From NCBI RefSeq assembly GCF_900199545.1, contig NZ_LT962671.1, forward strand, positions 62,680 to 73,544: a DNA stretch of 10,865 bases. The letters run 5' to 3'. Positions 1-7,228 of this stretch are shown in pieces. Source of the stretch: Raoultibacter massiliensis (lineage in GTDB: Bacteria > Actinomycetota > Coriobacteriia > Coriobacteriales > Eggerthellaceae). The notes beneath the pieces are model-generated. The model was not told the DNA's origin and searched no databases. It saw only the letters and a list, made by a program, of their open reading frames with translations. Each line of letters opens with the position of its first letter. Within the stretch, counting starts at the first letter, position 1. A program made the translations under genes and the position numbers.

Positions 1-863
1 AGGGGCTGCCGCCCTACATCACCTACGAGATGGTCGAGGAGGCGCTCGCGTGCCAGGAGGAGTACGGGCACCCCGCAGGATGTACGATCGCGCAGATCAT
101 CGTCGAGTCGGGGCAGGGCGACCACCTCTCGGGGCTCGCCACGCAGGACCACAACCTGTTCGGCATGAAGTGGTCGAGCGCCTACGCGCTGTGCGAGGAG
201 GTCGCGGGGAAGAGCTCGTGGAGGACCGGCGAGGAGTACGGCGGCGAGCAGGTCACCGTCACGGCGGATTTCATCAGCTTCGTCGGCGACGCGGAGTGCA
301 TCCGCTTCCGCAGCCGCGTCTTCCTGCAGGCCGATCGCTACGCGTCAAACGCGCTCATACGCGAGGCGATTGCGAACCACGACTCGGACAAGATGGCCGA
401 AGGGCTCAAGGATGCGGGATGGGCGACGAGCTCGAGCTACGTCGAGAGCCTGAAATCCGCCATGGAGACCTACGGCCTCTACCGCTTCGACGGCATGAGC
501 CTGGAGGACTTCAGGTCCGGGGCGGTCTCGGCAGACGCGATCGTCTCCGCCGCCTACAGCCAGCTCGGGGTCCCCTACGTGTGGGGCGGGACGACGCCGG
601 GCGTCGGCCTGGACTGCAGCGGCCTCACCCAGTACTGCTACCGCCAGGCGGGGATCTCGATTCCGAGAAACACTGAAAGCCAGTACGCCCAGGGCAAGAA
701 GCTCTCCCTGTCGGAAGTCCAGCCGGGCGACATCCTCTACCGAACGGGGCATGTCGGCATCTACATAGGGGGCGACCGCTACATCCACGCGCCCCATCGG
801 GGCGAGGTCGTGAAGATCGCAAGCGGGATCTCGAGCTTCACCTGCGCCCTGTCGTATCGATAG
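1..863 (+). CDS. Bifunctional wall hydrolase (glucosaminidase + NlpC/P60), 5' partial
   Basis: The 3' part of a conjugation-associated peptidoglycan hydrolase. The frame is open to the left edge (first whole codon at base 3), and the residues before the Met at base 30 (GLPPYITYE) read as protein, so that Met is internal. Numbered from it, residues 1-150 resemble a GH73-type glucosaminidase with the probable catalytic Glu26 in IIVESGQG. Residues 168-277 are NlpC/P60: nucleophile Cys196 in DCSGL, His241 in GHVGIYIG and a third polar residue, probably His253, in YIHAP. The first domain would cut glycan strands and the second a peptide bond in the stem peptide, opening the wall for the mating channel, as VirB1-like proteins and Tn916 Orf14 do. 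Stop at 861-863; the next gene follows after 15 nt and a VirB6-like gene lies two genes on. Family call is confident; cleavage specificity is inferred. Confidence 0.9.
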   Translation, partial: GLPPYITYEMVEEALACQEEYGHPAGCTIAQIIVESGQGDHLSGLATQDHNLFGMKWSSAYALCEEVAGKSSWRTGEEYGGEQVTVTADFISFVGDAECIRFRSRVFLQADRYASNALIREAIANHDSDKMAEGLKDAGWATSSSYVESLKSAMETYGLYRFDGMSLEDFRSGAVSADAIVSAAYSQLGVPYVWGGTTPGVGLDCSGLTQYCYRQAGISIPRNTESQYAQGKKLSLSEVQPGDILYRTGHVGIYIGGDRYIHAPHRGEVVKIASGISSFTCALSYR

Positions 864-878
864 ACAAGGAGCAAGAAG

Positions 879-1586
879 ATGGACAAGAAGACGAAACTGA
901 TGGCCATATGCGCCGCAGGCGCTGCGGCGATCCTTATAGGGGCAGGGCTCGCGCGCTGTGCGATCGCGCCCAGCGATCCCAATCCCGTCGTTCCCGTGGA
1001 GGAGCAAAGCCGACAGGCAGAGCAGGCGGGCGAATCCCTTGCCGGCTATGCGGGCACCACCTGGGAGAGCGAGGACGGTACGTGCACGCTCACGCTCTCC
1101 GATTCGACGATCGTGGAGTCTGGAGAGGCGGGAGTCCAGGTGATGTACTACGAGGTGCTCTCCGAGGAACCCGACGATGATGGCCTCTCGGCGCAGATCT
1201 CCTTCACGCGATCTGCCGGCGAGGCCGCCTCCCAGACGCTGCTCTCCATAAACGACACGGGAGGCCGAAAGAGCATCTCATGCGACGCGTTCGCGCTGTC
1301 GAAGAGCTACCTCATCGCCGAGGGCTCCGAGGCCGGGATCGAGCTCTCCGCCCACTCGCCGGAGCTCAACGAGCTCCTCGATGCCGAAGACGCCGAGATC
1401 GCCTCCGCCATAGCGCAGAAGGCATCCTCGGCGTCCCCGACGGCAACGCTCGCCACCTGGGACGGCGAGGTCTACATCGACTGCAACGAGGACGTCCTCA
1501 CGACCTCCTTCCACCTGAACGACGCGGCCTCGACTATCGTGCAGCTCTCCCTCGACCGCGGATCCGGGGAGATGAGCGCGCTATGA
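879..1586 (+). CDS. Envelope-anchored protein of unknown function in transfer operon
   Basis: A 235-aa protein I do not recognise. An N-terminal charged patch (MDKKTK) and a hydrophobic segment at residues 8-29 would export or anchor it. The segment ends in LARC, which looks like a lipobox, but Arg just before the Cys is atypical, so a plain membrane anchor is equally likely. The rest is acidic and rich in Ser, Thr and Ala; residues 55-110 (GYAGTTWESEDGTCTLTLSD onward) alternate like beta strands, suggesting a small extracytoplasmic beta domain. The start is fixed by AAGGAG at 866-871, 7 nt upstream of ATG. The stop overlaps the next start (ATGA, 1583-1586), implying translational coupling to the VirB6-like gene. 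A role as a surface-exposed accessory of the mating apparatus is inference from position only. Confidence 0.8.
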   Translation: MDKKTKLMAICAAGAAAILIGAGLARCAIAPSDPNPVVPVEEQSRQAEQAGESLAGYAGTTWESEDGTCTLTLSDSTIVESGEAGVQVMYYEVLSEEPDDDGLSAQISFTRSAGEAASQTLLSINDTGGRKSISCDAFALSKSYLIAEGSEAGIELSAHSPELNELLDAEDAEIASAIAQKASSASPTATLATWDGEVYIDCNEDVLTTSFHLNDAASTIVQLSLDRGSGEMSAL

Positions 1587-2587
1587 GGCGGGCGGCGTCG
1601 ATGATCTCAGACAGGCGCTTTCTCCTCGCGTTCGCCTCCACCTTGCTCTTCGCGACGCTCATGCTCGTCCCGGCGTCTCCCGCCTACGCGAGCATCGCCG
1701 ACGACGTGAACGCATGGCTCGCCGGGCTTCTGAGGGACGCGTGCAACTGGATGTTCACCAACCAGGTGGCGGTGCTCTCGAGCATCGGCTACGAGGGCAT
1801 CATCGGCGCGGACTTCTCGCAGATGCTCACGACCGCAGGAGATGTCTCCATGTACGACATCGCGCGAGGGGTCTGGGACGCCGCGGTGCTTCCCATCGGA
1901 TGCGGGGTGCTCGGGCTGGTGTTCACGGTGAAGCTCATCCAGATAAGCCAGCGCATGGACGGCAACGCCTCCTTCCCCGGCGTGAAGGAGGTCGTCTTCC
2001 TGCTGGTCTTCTTCGCCGTGTTCCTGTTCCTCATACAGAACAGCTTCGAGCTCATGGAGGCCATCTACGCGGTCGTGGGACTCGCCATCGACCGCACGAT
2101 GTCGCTGTTCGGCTCGGGCGGCGCGATCGACCTTACCGCCGTGAGCGTGGTGACCGAAGACGACGACGTCCCGGCGCTCATAGCGCTCCTCTTGGTATCG
2201 GTCATCAGCTGGGTCGTGGTGCTCGGAGCCTACATCGTGGCGCTCGTGGTCTGCTGGGCGCGCGCCATCCAGCTCTACATCATGGCCGCGTTCAGCCCGA
2301 TCCCGCTTTCCCTCATGGCGTTAGACGACACCCGCCAGATAGGAATCGGATACCTGAAGAACTTCACGGCGGTGTGCCTGGCGGGGCTGATCATCCTGAT
2401 TCTGCTCATAGCCTTTCCGCTCATCTTGGGAGGCCTCACCGGGGCGAGCACCTCGACGGGCACCCCCATCGACGGCATAGCGACGGGGCTCACCTACGCG
2501 CTGCAGTACCTAGCGATGTGCGTGCTGCTCATCCTCTCCCTCGTCAAGAGCGGCGCATGGGCGCGCGACATCGTCTCGGGAATCTGA
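1583..2587 (+). CDS. VirB6/TrbL-like polytopic conjugal transfer membrane protein
   Basis: Start taken at the ATG overlapping the previous stop, giving 334 aa; an ATG at 1601 would remove six residues. The longer open frame to 1280 reads as out-of-frame shadow of the previous gene. Residues 12-36 are a signal peptide or first membrane segment ending PAYA. Hydrophobic segments follow at about 95-118, 136-152, 155-172, 197-224, 228-246, 261-284 and 302-322. The stretch AFSPIPLSLM followed by RQIGIGYLKNF and a long hydrophobic helix resembles the core of Gram-positive VirB6/TrbL-type proteins, which form the inner-membrane part of the type IV secretion channel. Its place after a wall hydrolase matches the neighbourhood seen in Gram-positive conjugation operons. 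The general class is fairly secure; the exact subfamily is not. No ATPase of the channel lies in this window. Confidence 0.78.
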   Translation: MRRAASMISDRRFLLAFASTLLFATLMLVPASPAYASIADDVNAWLAGLLRDACNWMFTNQVAVLSSIGYEGIIGADFSQMLTTAGDVSMYDIARGVWDAAVLPIGCGVLGLVFTVKLIQISQRMDGNASFPGVKEVVFLLVFFAVFLFLIQNSFELMEAIYAVVGLAIDRTMSLFGSGGAIDLTAVSVVTEDDDVPALIALLLVSVISWVVVLGAYIVALVVCWARAIQLYIMAAFSPIPLSLMALDDTRQIGIGYLKNFTAVCLAGLIILILLIAFPLILGGLTGASTSTGTPIDGIATGLTYALQYLAMCVLLILSLVKSGAWARDIVSGI

Positions 2588-2603
2588 TCTGGGAACTGAC
2601 GTT

Positions 2604-2711
2604 TTGAAAGGGGGTGGTCGCCTTGGATGGCTGACCGAAACCGAAGGCAAGGCAATCAGGCGGGGCTTCCACAACTACGCCCGCCTAAAGGATGCAAAGA
2701 AAGGGGCATGA
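2604..2711 (+). CDS. Possible short ORF (35 aa) or gene remnant between transfer genes
   Basis: The 125-nt gap after the VirB6-like gene is not empty in frame 3. From a TTG at 2604 it reads 35 residues including GWLTETEGKAIRRGF and HNYARLKDAKKGA, then TGA at 2709-2711, one base before the next ATG at 2713. The composition (amphipathic, basic) and the stop placed next to the following start look like a coupled small gene. Against this, there is no good start codon. A strong Shine-Dalgarno match (AAAGGGGGTGG, 2607-2617) lies inside the ORF and points to an ATG at 2627 in another frame, whose product looks like noise and overlaps the next gene. It may instead be the tail of a decayed gene. No function can be given. 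Confidence 0.3.
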   Translation: MKGGGRLGWLTETEGKAIRRGFHNYARLKDAKKGA

Positions 2712-2712
2712 A

Positions 2713-3189
2713 ATGCCTGAGAAGAAGAACACCTATCTCACGCTCCACAAGAACTTCGTGCGCACCGACATCGAGTACACCGACCGCGTGACGGGAGAGG
2801 TGCGCACGTTCAACTCGGTGACGCTGCCCAAGGGGACGGTGATCGACGGGGTGGACGTGAGCTACTACCAGTTCAGCCCGATGTTCGTCAACGAATCCCG
2901 CTACCGCGGCGAGAACTACCGCGACATCCCGCTTCTGACGGATCGCGAGGTGTGGCTCAAGAAAAGCGTGCTCGACGAGGACGGCCAGCCGGTGCTCGAC
3001 GAGCGAGGAAAGCCCGCCAAGGACATCGTGCGCGTCATGCCGGCGCAGATCAAGGAGGCGCTCGACCGCAACCGCAGCGAGTACCTGCAGAGCCTCTCCG
3101 AGAAGGCGCGCGGCGCGCGCGAGGGCTCGGAGCGCCTGGGAAACGGCGATAGGCGCGCCGCCCAGAGCCGCGAGAGCATCGCGATGTAG
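2713..3189 (+). CDS. Unrecognised 158-aa protein between VirB6-like and adhesin genes
   Basis: Starts MPEKKNTYLTLHKNF. AAAGGGG at 2700-2706 sits 6 nt before this ATG, while the alternative ATG at 2692 has AAAGG directly against it, so 2713 is preferred. I do not recognise the family. It has no signal peptide or membrane segment, so it should be cytoplasmic. Residues 1-65 look like a beta-rich fold (repeated Tyr/Phe/Val with VTGEVRTFNSVTLPKGTVIDG). The middle carries a D-E-x-G-x-P-V-L-D-E-R-G-K-P-A turn-rich segment, and the C-terminal third (from about residue 107) is a charged helix ending in a Gly/Arg/Ser-rich tail. Codon choice matches its neighbours. The stop overlaps the Shine-Dalgarno of the adhesin gene, so it is in the same transcript. 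A role in transfer or DNA processing is only suggested by context. Confidence 0.75.
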   Translation: MPEKKNTYLTLHKNFVRTDIEYTDRVTGEVRTFNSVTLPKGTVIDGVDVSYYQFSPMFVNESRYRGENYRDIPLLTDREVWLKKSVLDEDGQPVLDERGKPAKDIVRVMPAQIKEALDRNRSEYLQSLSEKARGAREGSERLGNGDRRAAQSRESIAM

Positions 3190-3206
3190 GAGGAGGTGCG
3201 CGAGAA

Positions 3207-6200
3207 ATGAAAGAGAAGACGATGGAGAGGATAACCTCCTCGAAAATCGTGCGGGTCGCCATGGCGATGGCGCTCGTGCTGTCCGTCGCCATCGTCCCGA
3301 CCAAGGCATATGCCTCCGGGAACGTGAACGTCTCGATCGGCAAGAGCATCCCCTATGCCGGATACGAGACGACCCAGATGAGCGCCAACGGCAACGACGC
3401 CTACTGCATCGAGCCGTCGCGCTCCACGCCCGATGCGGGAACCTATCCGACGAGCGAGGCGGGAGATCTGGCGGCGGCCATGTGGTTCTCCTATGGGGCA
3501 CCCGGCTTCGACGCGTCCATGTGGCCCAGCTCCTGGTACGACGGAAGCGGCATGGACGAGGACAAGTACCGCGTGGCGAGCCACATCCTGCTCTCGTACG
3601 CCAACCTGGGATCTGCCGCCGAGGCGACCTACGGCACGAGCGCCGAGTTCGCCTCCTGGGCGGAGCGCGAGATCGCGGGCGACGTGTGGAGCCAGGTCAA
3701 CGCACGTGCGAACGAGGTCTCCACGGGATTCTCGGCCATCAGGATCCATGCGGGATCAGACGCCCAGACGCTCGCCAGCTTCACGTGGGAGCGCGGCGGC
3801 GTGAAGATCGCCAAGGTCGATGCGCAAGCCGGCGCAGGCGAGCAGGGCGACGCCTCGCTCGAGGGCGCCGAGTTCGCCATCGTCAACGCATCGGGGATGA
3901 ACTCCTACGTGAACGGCCACAGCTACGCAGACGGCGAGACGGTCATGACCATCTCCACCTCCTGGGACGGCTCGGCCTACACCGCGCAGACCGCGAGCGA
4001 CGCGCTGCCGTGCGGCACCTACCGCATCGTTGAGGCGAACGCTCCGGAAGGCTACCTTCCCTGGGAAGGCGAGCTCGGGTTCGCCATCGAGGGCGACGGC
4101 CAGGTCGTCGACCTTTCCGGCGACCCCGTGCATGACGACGCGATACGCGGCGGCGTGCAGGTGACCAAGGCCGACGCGGAGCTCGGCGAGTCCGAGGCGG
4201 TCGGCGGGAACGGGCATGCAGCAGAAGGCGTCGGCACGACGCTCTCCGGCATCGAGTTCGCCATAACGAACGCCTCCGAGAACAAGGTCCTCGTAGGCGA
4301 TGCCTGGTACGAGCCGGGCGAGGTGATCGCCGTGATCGAGACCGCGTGGGACGATGGAATCGGCTCCTACGTCGCGAGGACCGCGCCCGACGCGCTGCCC
4401 TATGGCACCTACACCATCCAGGAGACCGCGACCAACGACTCCTACCTGCTCACCGACGGCGAGCCTAGGACCTTCGAGATCCGGACCGACGGCATCGTCG
4501 TGACTGCCGACGCGGAAGGTGGCGAGCTTGTCTTCCACGACCAGGTCGTCCGCAACGACCTCAAGCTCTCCAAGAAGGCAGAGGATACCAACGCGAGCCT
4601 GCAGGTCCCCTTCGCCATCACCAACGTCGCGACCGGCGAGACCCACGTGCTGGTGACCGACCGCAACGGCCAGGCCTCGACCGAGGCGGGCTGGAACAAG
4701 CACACCCACAACACCAATGCCAACGACCACCTGCTCGAGGCCGAGGCCATCGCCTCCGACATGATGGACCCCGAAGCCGGCATCTGGTTCGGGCTGGGCG
4801 AGGACGGCTCGTCCGCTCCTGCCGATGACGCCCTCGGCGCGCTGCCGTACGGCCAGTACACCTTGGAGGAGCTTCCCTGCGAGGCCAATGAGGGCTACGA
4901 GCTCATCACCAAGACCTTCTGGGTCGAGCGCGACTCTGGGGTGGCCGAGGCCGTCTGGATGACGCTCGACGACAAGGAGGGGCCGAAGATCGAGACGCAG
5001 GCGGCTGACGCCGCCGACGGCGATCAGACCGCCCAGGCGGGCGGGCAGGTGACGATCGTGGACACCGTCTACTACGAGAATCTCGAGTTCGGCGGCACCT
5101 ACACCCTCACCGGCACGCTCATGGTTAAGTCCACTGGCGAGCCTCTGCTCGACGCCGAAGGCAGCCCCGTGACCGCCACCAAGGAGTTCACGGCGAACAA
5201 CACGAACGGGTCGGTGGACATCGAGTTCACCTTCGACGCGAGCCTGCTCGCGGGCGAGGACGTCGTGGCCTTCGAGAGCCTCGTGAAGGATAGCATCGAG
5301 GTAGCAGTCCACGCAGATATCGAGGACGAGGGCCAGACGGTCCATTTCGTCGACATCGGCACCACGGCGGCCGACGCCGCCGACGGCGACAAGCTCGTGA
5401 CGGGCTCCGAGGTCATCATCGCTGACGAGGTGGCCTTCGAGGGTCTGACCCCTGGAGGCTCTTATACGCTCGAGGCGACGCTGATGGACGCCGAGACGGG
5501 CGAGCCGCTGAAAAGCGGCGAGGGGCTTCTCGCGACTGACGTGGCCGCGACCGTCGAGTTCACGCCCGAAGCTGCCGAGGGTACCCAGACGGTAGAGCTC
5601 TCATTCGATTCCTCCGGCCTCGGCGGTCACCGCCTGGTGGTGTTCGAGAAGCTGCTCGACGCCGAAGGCACCGTCCTCGCGGTGCACGAGGATATCGAGG
5701 ACGAGGGCCAGTCCGTCACGGTCGTCGAGATCGGCACCACGCTCGTCGACGCCGCCGACGGCGACCACATGGTCGAGAACGGGACGGTCACCGTCGTGGA
5801 TACCGTCGAGTACAAGGGGCTCGTCGCAGGAGAAACCTATACTGCCCACGGCACCATCATGGACAAGGCGACTGGCATGCCCCTTGAGGACTCGGAAGGC
5901 AATCCGGTGACCTCAACCGCGGAGTTCGTGGCGGAAAGTTCTGAGGGAACCGTAGAGATCACCTTCGAGTTCGATGCTTCCCAGCTCGAGGAGGGCGCCT
6001 CCCTCGTGGCGTTCGAGGAGGTGCTCGACGTGAACGGGAACGTCATCGCGGTACATCAGGACCTCGAGGACGAGGGGCAGACCGTGGTCGTCGACAACCC
6101 CGAGACTCTCGGCACCCCCTACGACAAGACGGGAGGCGACCTGCTTCCCGTATGGGTTCTGATCAGCGCCTTGATCCTCTGCGGCGGCGCTGCGGGCGCA

Positions 6201-6275
6201 TACGCGCTTCGCGGCCGCATCCGTCGAAACGCATCAGTTGGCGAGGGATCCACTGACGAGGGTCCCGAGAAGTAG
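3207..6275 (+). CDS. VaFE/CnaB multidomain sortase-anchored surface adhesin
   Basis: A 1022-aa surface protein starting 10 nt after AGGAGGAGG (3188-3196). The signal peptide runs to about residue 36 (PTKAYA/SG). Residues 40-190 form an N-terminal domain with Cys67 in AYCIEPS, like thioester domains, though no partner TQ motif is visible where expected. CnaB/SpaA-like domains follow at about 197-305 (GGVKIAKVD; YRIVEANAPEGYL) and 315-445 (GGVQVTKAD; YTIQETA). A third module at 449-588 has the VTDRNGQAST, GWNKHTHNTNAN and GIWFGLG signatures of VaFE-family proteins. Three T-Q ester-bond domains occupy 591-963, with paired Thr597/Gln710, Thr719 or 720/Gln835 and Thr844 or 845/Gln958. The end is PYDKTGG (971-977), a membrane helix (about 978-1001), RGRIRR and a long hydrophilic tail. 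It should be wall-anchored by the sortase encoded next door and act as a stalk adhesin, perhaps helping cells hold together during mating (inference). Confidence 0.92.
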   Translation: MKEKTMERITSSKIVRVAMAMALVLSVAIVPTKAYASGNVNVSIGKSIPYAGYETTQMSANGNDAYCIEPSRSTPDAGTYPTSEAGDLAAAMWFSYGAPGFDASMWPSSWYDGSGMDEDKYRVASHILLSYANLGSAAEATYGTSAEFASWAEREIAGDVWSQVNARANEVSTGFSAIRIHAGSDAQTLASFTWERGGVKIAKVDAQAGAGEQGDASLEGAEFAIVNASGMNSYVNGHSYADGETVMTISTSWDGSAYTAQTASDALPCGTYRIVEANAPEGYLPWEGELGFAIEGDGQVVDLSGDPVHDDAIRGGVQVTKADAELGESEAVGGNGHAAEGVGTTLSGIEFAITNASENKVLVGDAWYEPGEVIAVIETAWDDGIGSYVARTAPDALPYGTYTIQETATNDSYLLTDGEPRTFEIRTDGIVVTADAEGGELVFHDQVVRNDLKLSKKAEDTNASLQVPFAITNVATGETHVLVTDRNGQASTEAGWNKHTHNTNANDHLLEAEAIASDMMDPEAGIWFGLGEDGSSAPADDALGALPYGQYTLEELPCEANEGYELITKTFWVERDSGVAEAVWMTLDDKEGPKIETQAADAADGDQTAQAGGQVTIVDTVYYENLEFGGTYTLTGTLMVKSTGEPLLDAEGSPVTATKEFTANNTNGSVDIEFTFDASLLAGEDVVAFESLVKDSIEVAVHADIEDEGQTVHFVDIGTTAADAADGDKLVTGSEVIIADEVAFEGLTPGGSYTLEATLMDAETGEPLKSGEGLLATDVAATVEFTPEAAEGTQTVELSFDSSGLGGHRLVVFEKLLDAEGTVLAVHEDIEDEGQSVTVVEIGTTLVDAADGDHMVENGTVTVVDTVEYKGLVAGETYTAHGTIMDKATGMPLEDSEGNPVTSTAEFVAESSEGTVEITFEFDASQLEEGASLVAFEEVLDVNGNVIAVHQDLEDEGQTVVVDNPETLGTPYDKTGGDLLPVWVLISALILCGGAAGAYALRGRIRRNASVGEGSTDEGPEK
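4977..6095 (+). repeat. Three tandem T-Q ester-bond (VaFE) repeats, about 372-375 nt each
   Basis: Units of 124-125 codons start at about 4977, 5349 and 5724. Each begins with a Thr followed by DAADGD and ends with HxD(I/L)EDEGQ(T/S)V. The VAFE motif is exact in units 1 and 3 (residues 687-690 and 933-936) and is VVFE in unit 2. Units 1 and 2 end with 21 identical bases (5316-5336 and 5691-5711), offset by exactly 375 nt. The following junction sequence is also nearly identical, while unit 3 has diverged more. The domains are expected to lock with Thr-Gln ester bonds, giving a stiff stalk whose length follows the repeat count. Confidence 0.85.
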
Positions 6276-6297
6276 CCGGGTCCCGGTCGATCGAAGA

Positions 6298-6326
6298 GGG
6301 CGGGGCGGCGATGAGCCTCCCCGCCC
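6298..6326 (+). terminator. GC-rich hairpin between adhesin and sortase genes
   Basis: GGGCGGGG (6298-6305) pairs exactly with CCCCGCCC (6319-6326), and inside it GGC (6307-6309) pairs with GCC (6315-6317). The following bases, GTCTTCCT, are only mildly T-rich. It lies 23 nt after the adhesin stop and just before the sortase Shine-Dalgarno. It may be a leaky terminator or a 3' stabiliser that makes adhesin mRNA exceed sortase mRNA; full termination is doubtful because no promoter is evident for the sortase. Confidence 0.55.
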
Positions 6327-6344
6327 GTCTTCCTGGAGGTTCAA

Positions 6345-7085
6345 GTGAGCACAAATATCAAGCAGCGATTTGCAATCATGGTGGCGGTGACAGCGCTGGT
6401 CGGTGCTGCGGCGTTGGGGTTGTGGCTCTTCAGCATCCATGACAGGGCGGCAGATGTAGACCCCTCTCCTATCTCGGCAGATGCTTCGGGAAGCGATGCG
6501 GCATCCGATGGCGCCCCGACGGTCGACTGGGAATTCTGGCTGTCGGTGAACCCCGACATCGTGGCGTGGGTGAGCGTCCCGGGGACTGATATTGACTATC
6601 CGGTGGTACAGGCGAGCGCCGACGATCCGACCTTCTACCTCGACCACGACGTCTACCGCTGCTGGAACCCCTACGGATGCCCCTACCTCGACGCCGGCTG
6701 CGCGGGGCGGGGAATCGACAGCCCGCTCGCTCTCATGTTCGGCCACCACATGAACGACGGCAGCATGTTCTCGGCATTCGCGAACTACTCGGACAGGGGG
6801 TTCGCGCAGGAGCATCAGGAGATTCTCCTGCAGACACCCGAGAGGGACATTCGCCTGAACGTCATCGCGGCGGACGTCGTGGATTCGAACGCTGAGCACA
6901 AGCGCCTGGAGTTCGCCGACGACGGAGAGCTCGGCTTTTGGCTCGAGAGGCTGCTGGCCGAAGCGGACGTCGTGCTCGACGTCGACGTTGAGGCGGATAG
7001 CGTCAAGGCGTTCTGCACCTGCAGCTACGGCAGGTGGAACGGGCACGAGAGGACGATAGTGTATGCGCGGGAGGAGGTGGTGTGA
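6345..7085 (+). CDS. Class B sortase
   Basis: A 246-aa transpeptidase starting at GTG, with GGAGG at 6335-6339 five nt upstream. An N-terminal membrane helix (residues 9-30) is followed by a low-complexity Ala/Ser/Asp linker (38-58) and the catalytic domain. Class B features are clear: WLSVNPDIVAWVSVPGTDID, YPVVQA, TFYLDHD, the His motif MFGHHMNDGSMF (probable catalytic His134), the Cys motif CTCSYG (Cys226) and the Arg in HERTIVYAR (Arg236). It is complete. It would cleave the sorting motif of a secreted protein and attach it to peptidoglycan or another subunit. The obvious substrate is the adhesin 70 nt upstream, whose tail has PYDKTGG rather than LPXTG, so this is probably a dedicated pair. 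Its stop overlaps the next gene by one base. Confidence 0.93.
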   Translation: MSTNIKQRFAIMVAVTALVGAAALGLWLFSIHDRAADVDPSPISADASGSDAASDGAPTVDWEFWLSVNPDIVAWVSVPGTDIDYPVVQASADDPTFYLDHDVYRCWNPYGCPYLDAGCAGRGIDSPLALMFGHHMNDGSMFSAFANYSDRGFAQEHQEILLQTPERDIRLNVIAADVVDSNAEHKRLEFADDGELGFWLERLLAEADVVLDVDVEADSVKAFCTCSYGRWNGHERTIVYAREEVV

Positions 7086-7216
7086 TGCAATCGACCATAT
7101 GCTTCTTCATCGGCATGGCGATGATGGCGTGCGCGATCGTGGGGTACGCCTGCATTCGGGTGGGCGCCATGAGCGAACGTGAGGAAATGCTCGCCGAGGG
7201 CAAGCGGGAACCCTAG
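7085..7216 (+). CDS. Small single-pass membrane protein (43 aa)
   Basis: Follows the sortase with TGATG overlap and has GGAGGAGG at 7070-7077, 7 nt before the ATG; an in-frame GTG at 7082 is the only close alternative. The longer frame from 7034 lies inside the sortase gene and is unlikely. The product begins MQSTICFFIGMAMM, has one hydrophobic helix (about residues 4-26) and a short charged tail (SEREEMLAEGKREP). That suggests a membrane peptide with a small cytoplasmic tail. I know no family for it. The strong ribosome site and coupling to the sortase argue that it is real and acts with the sortase/adhesin pair, or is just the last gene of the operon. Confidence 0.6.
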   Translation: MQSTICFFIGMAMMACAIVGYACIRVGAMSEREEMLAEGKREP

Positions 7217-7228
7217 GCTGCTTTCGGC

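Noticed and set aside
1280..1582. N-terminal extension of the VirB6-like gene by 101 codons
   Set aside because: It overlaps the previous gene in another frame and is Arg-rich noise; the signal-like segment starts after ATG 1583.
1714..2607. 297-aa plus-strand frame inside the VirB6-like gene
   Set aside because: His/Arg/Gly-rich out-of-frame shadow of an evident membrane protein.
2627..2797. Plus-strand ORF from ATG 2627 (starts MADRNRRQG) after a strong Shine-Dalgarno-like sequence
   Set aside because: The product is Arg/Pro/Ser-rich noise that overlaps the 158-aa gene out of frame; noted only because it competes with the frame-3 reading.
3756..5345. 529-aa open frame on the minus strand opposite the adhesin gene
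   Set aside because: Antisense to a clearly coding, repeat-rich GC-rich gene; composition is the Val/Gly/His/Arg pattern of a shadow frame with no domain or ribosome site.
4977..6095. Regular repeats considered as a CRISPR-like or phase-variable non-coding array
   Set aside because: The units are about 375 nt, in frame, and encode T-Q ester-bond domains; no short direct repeats with unique spacers occur.
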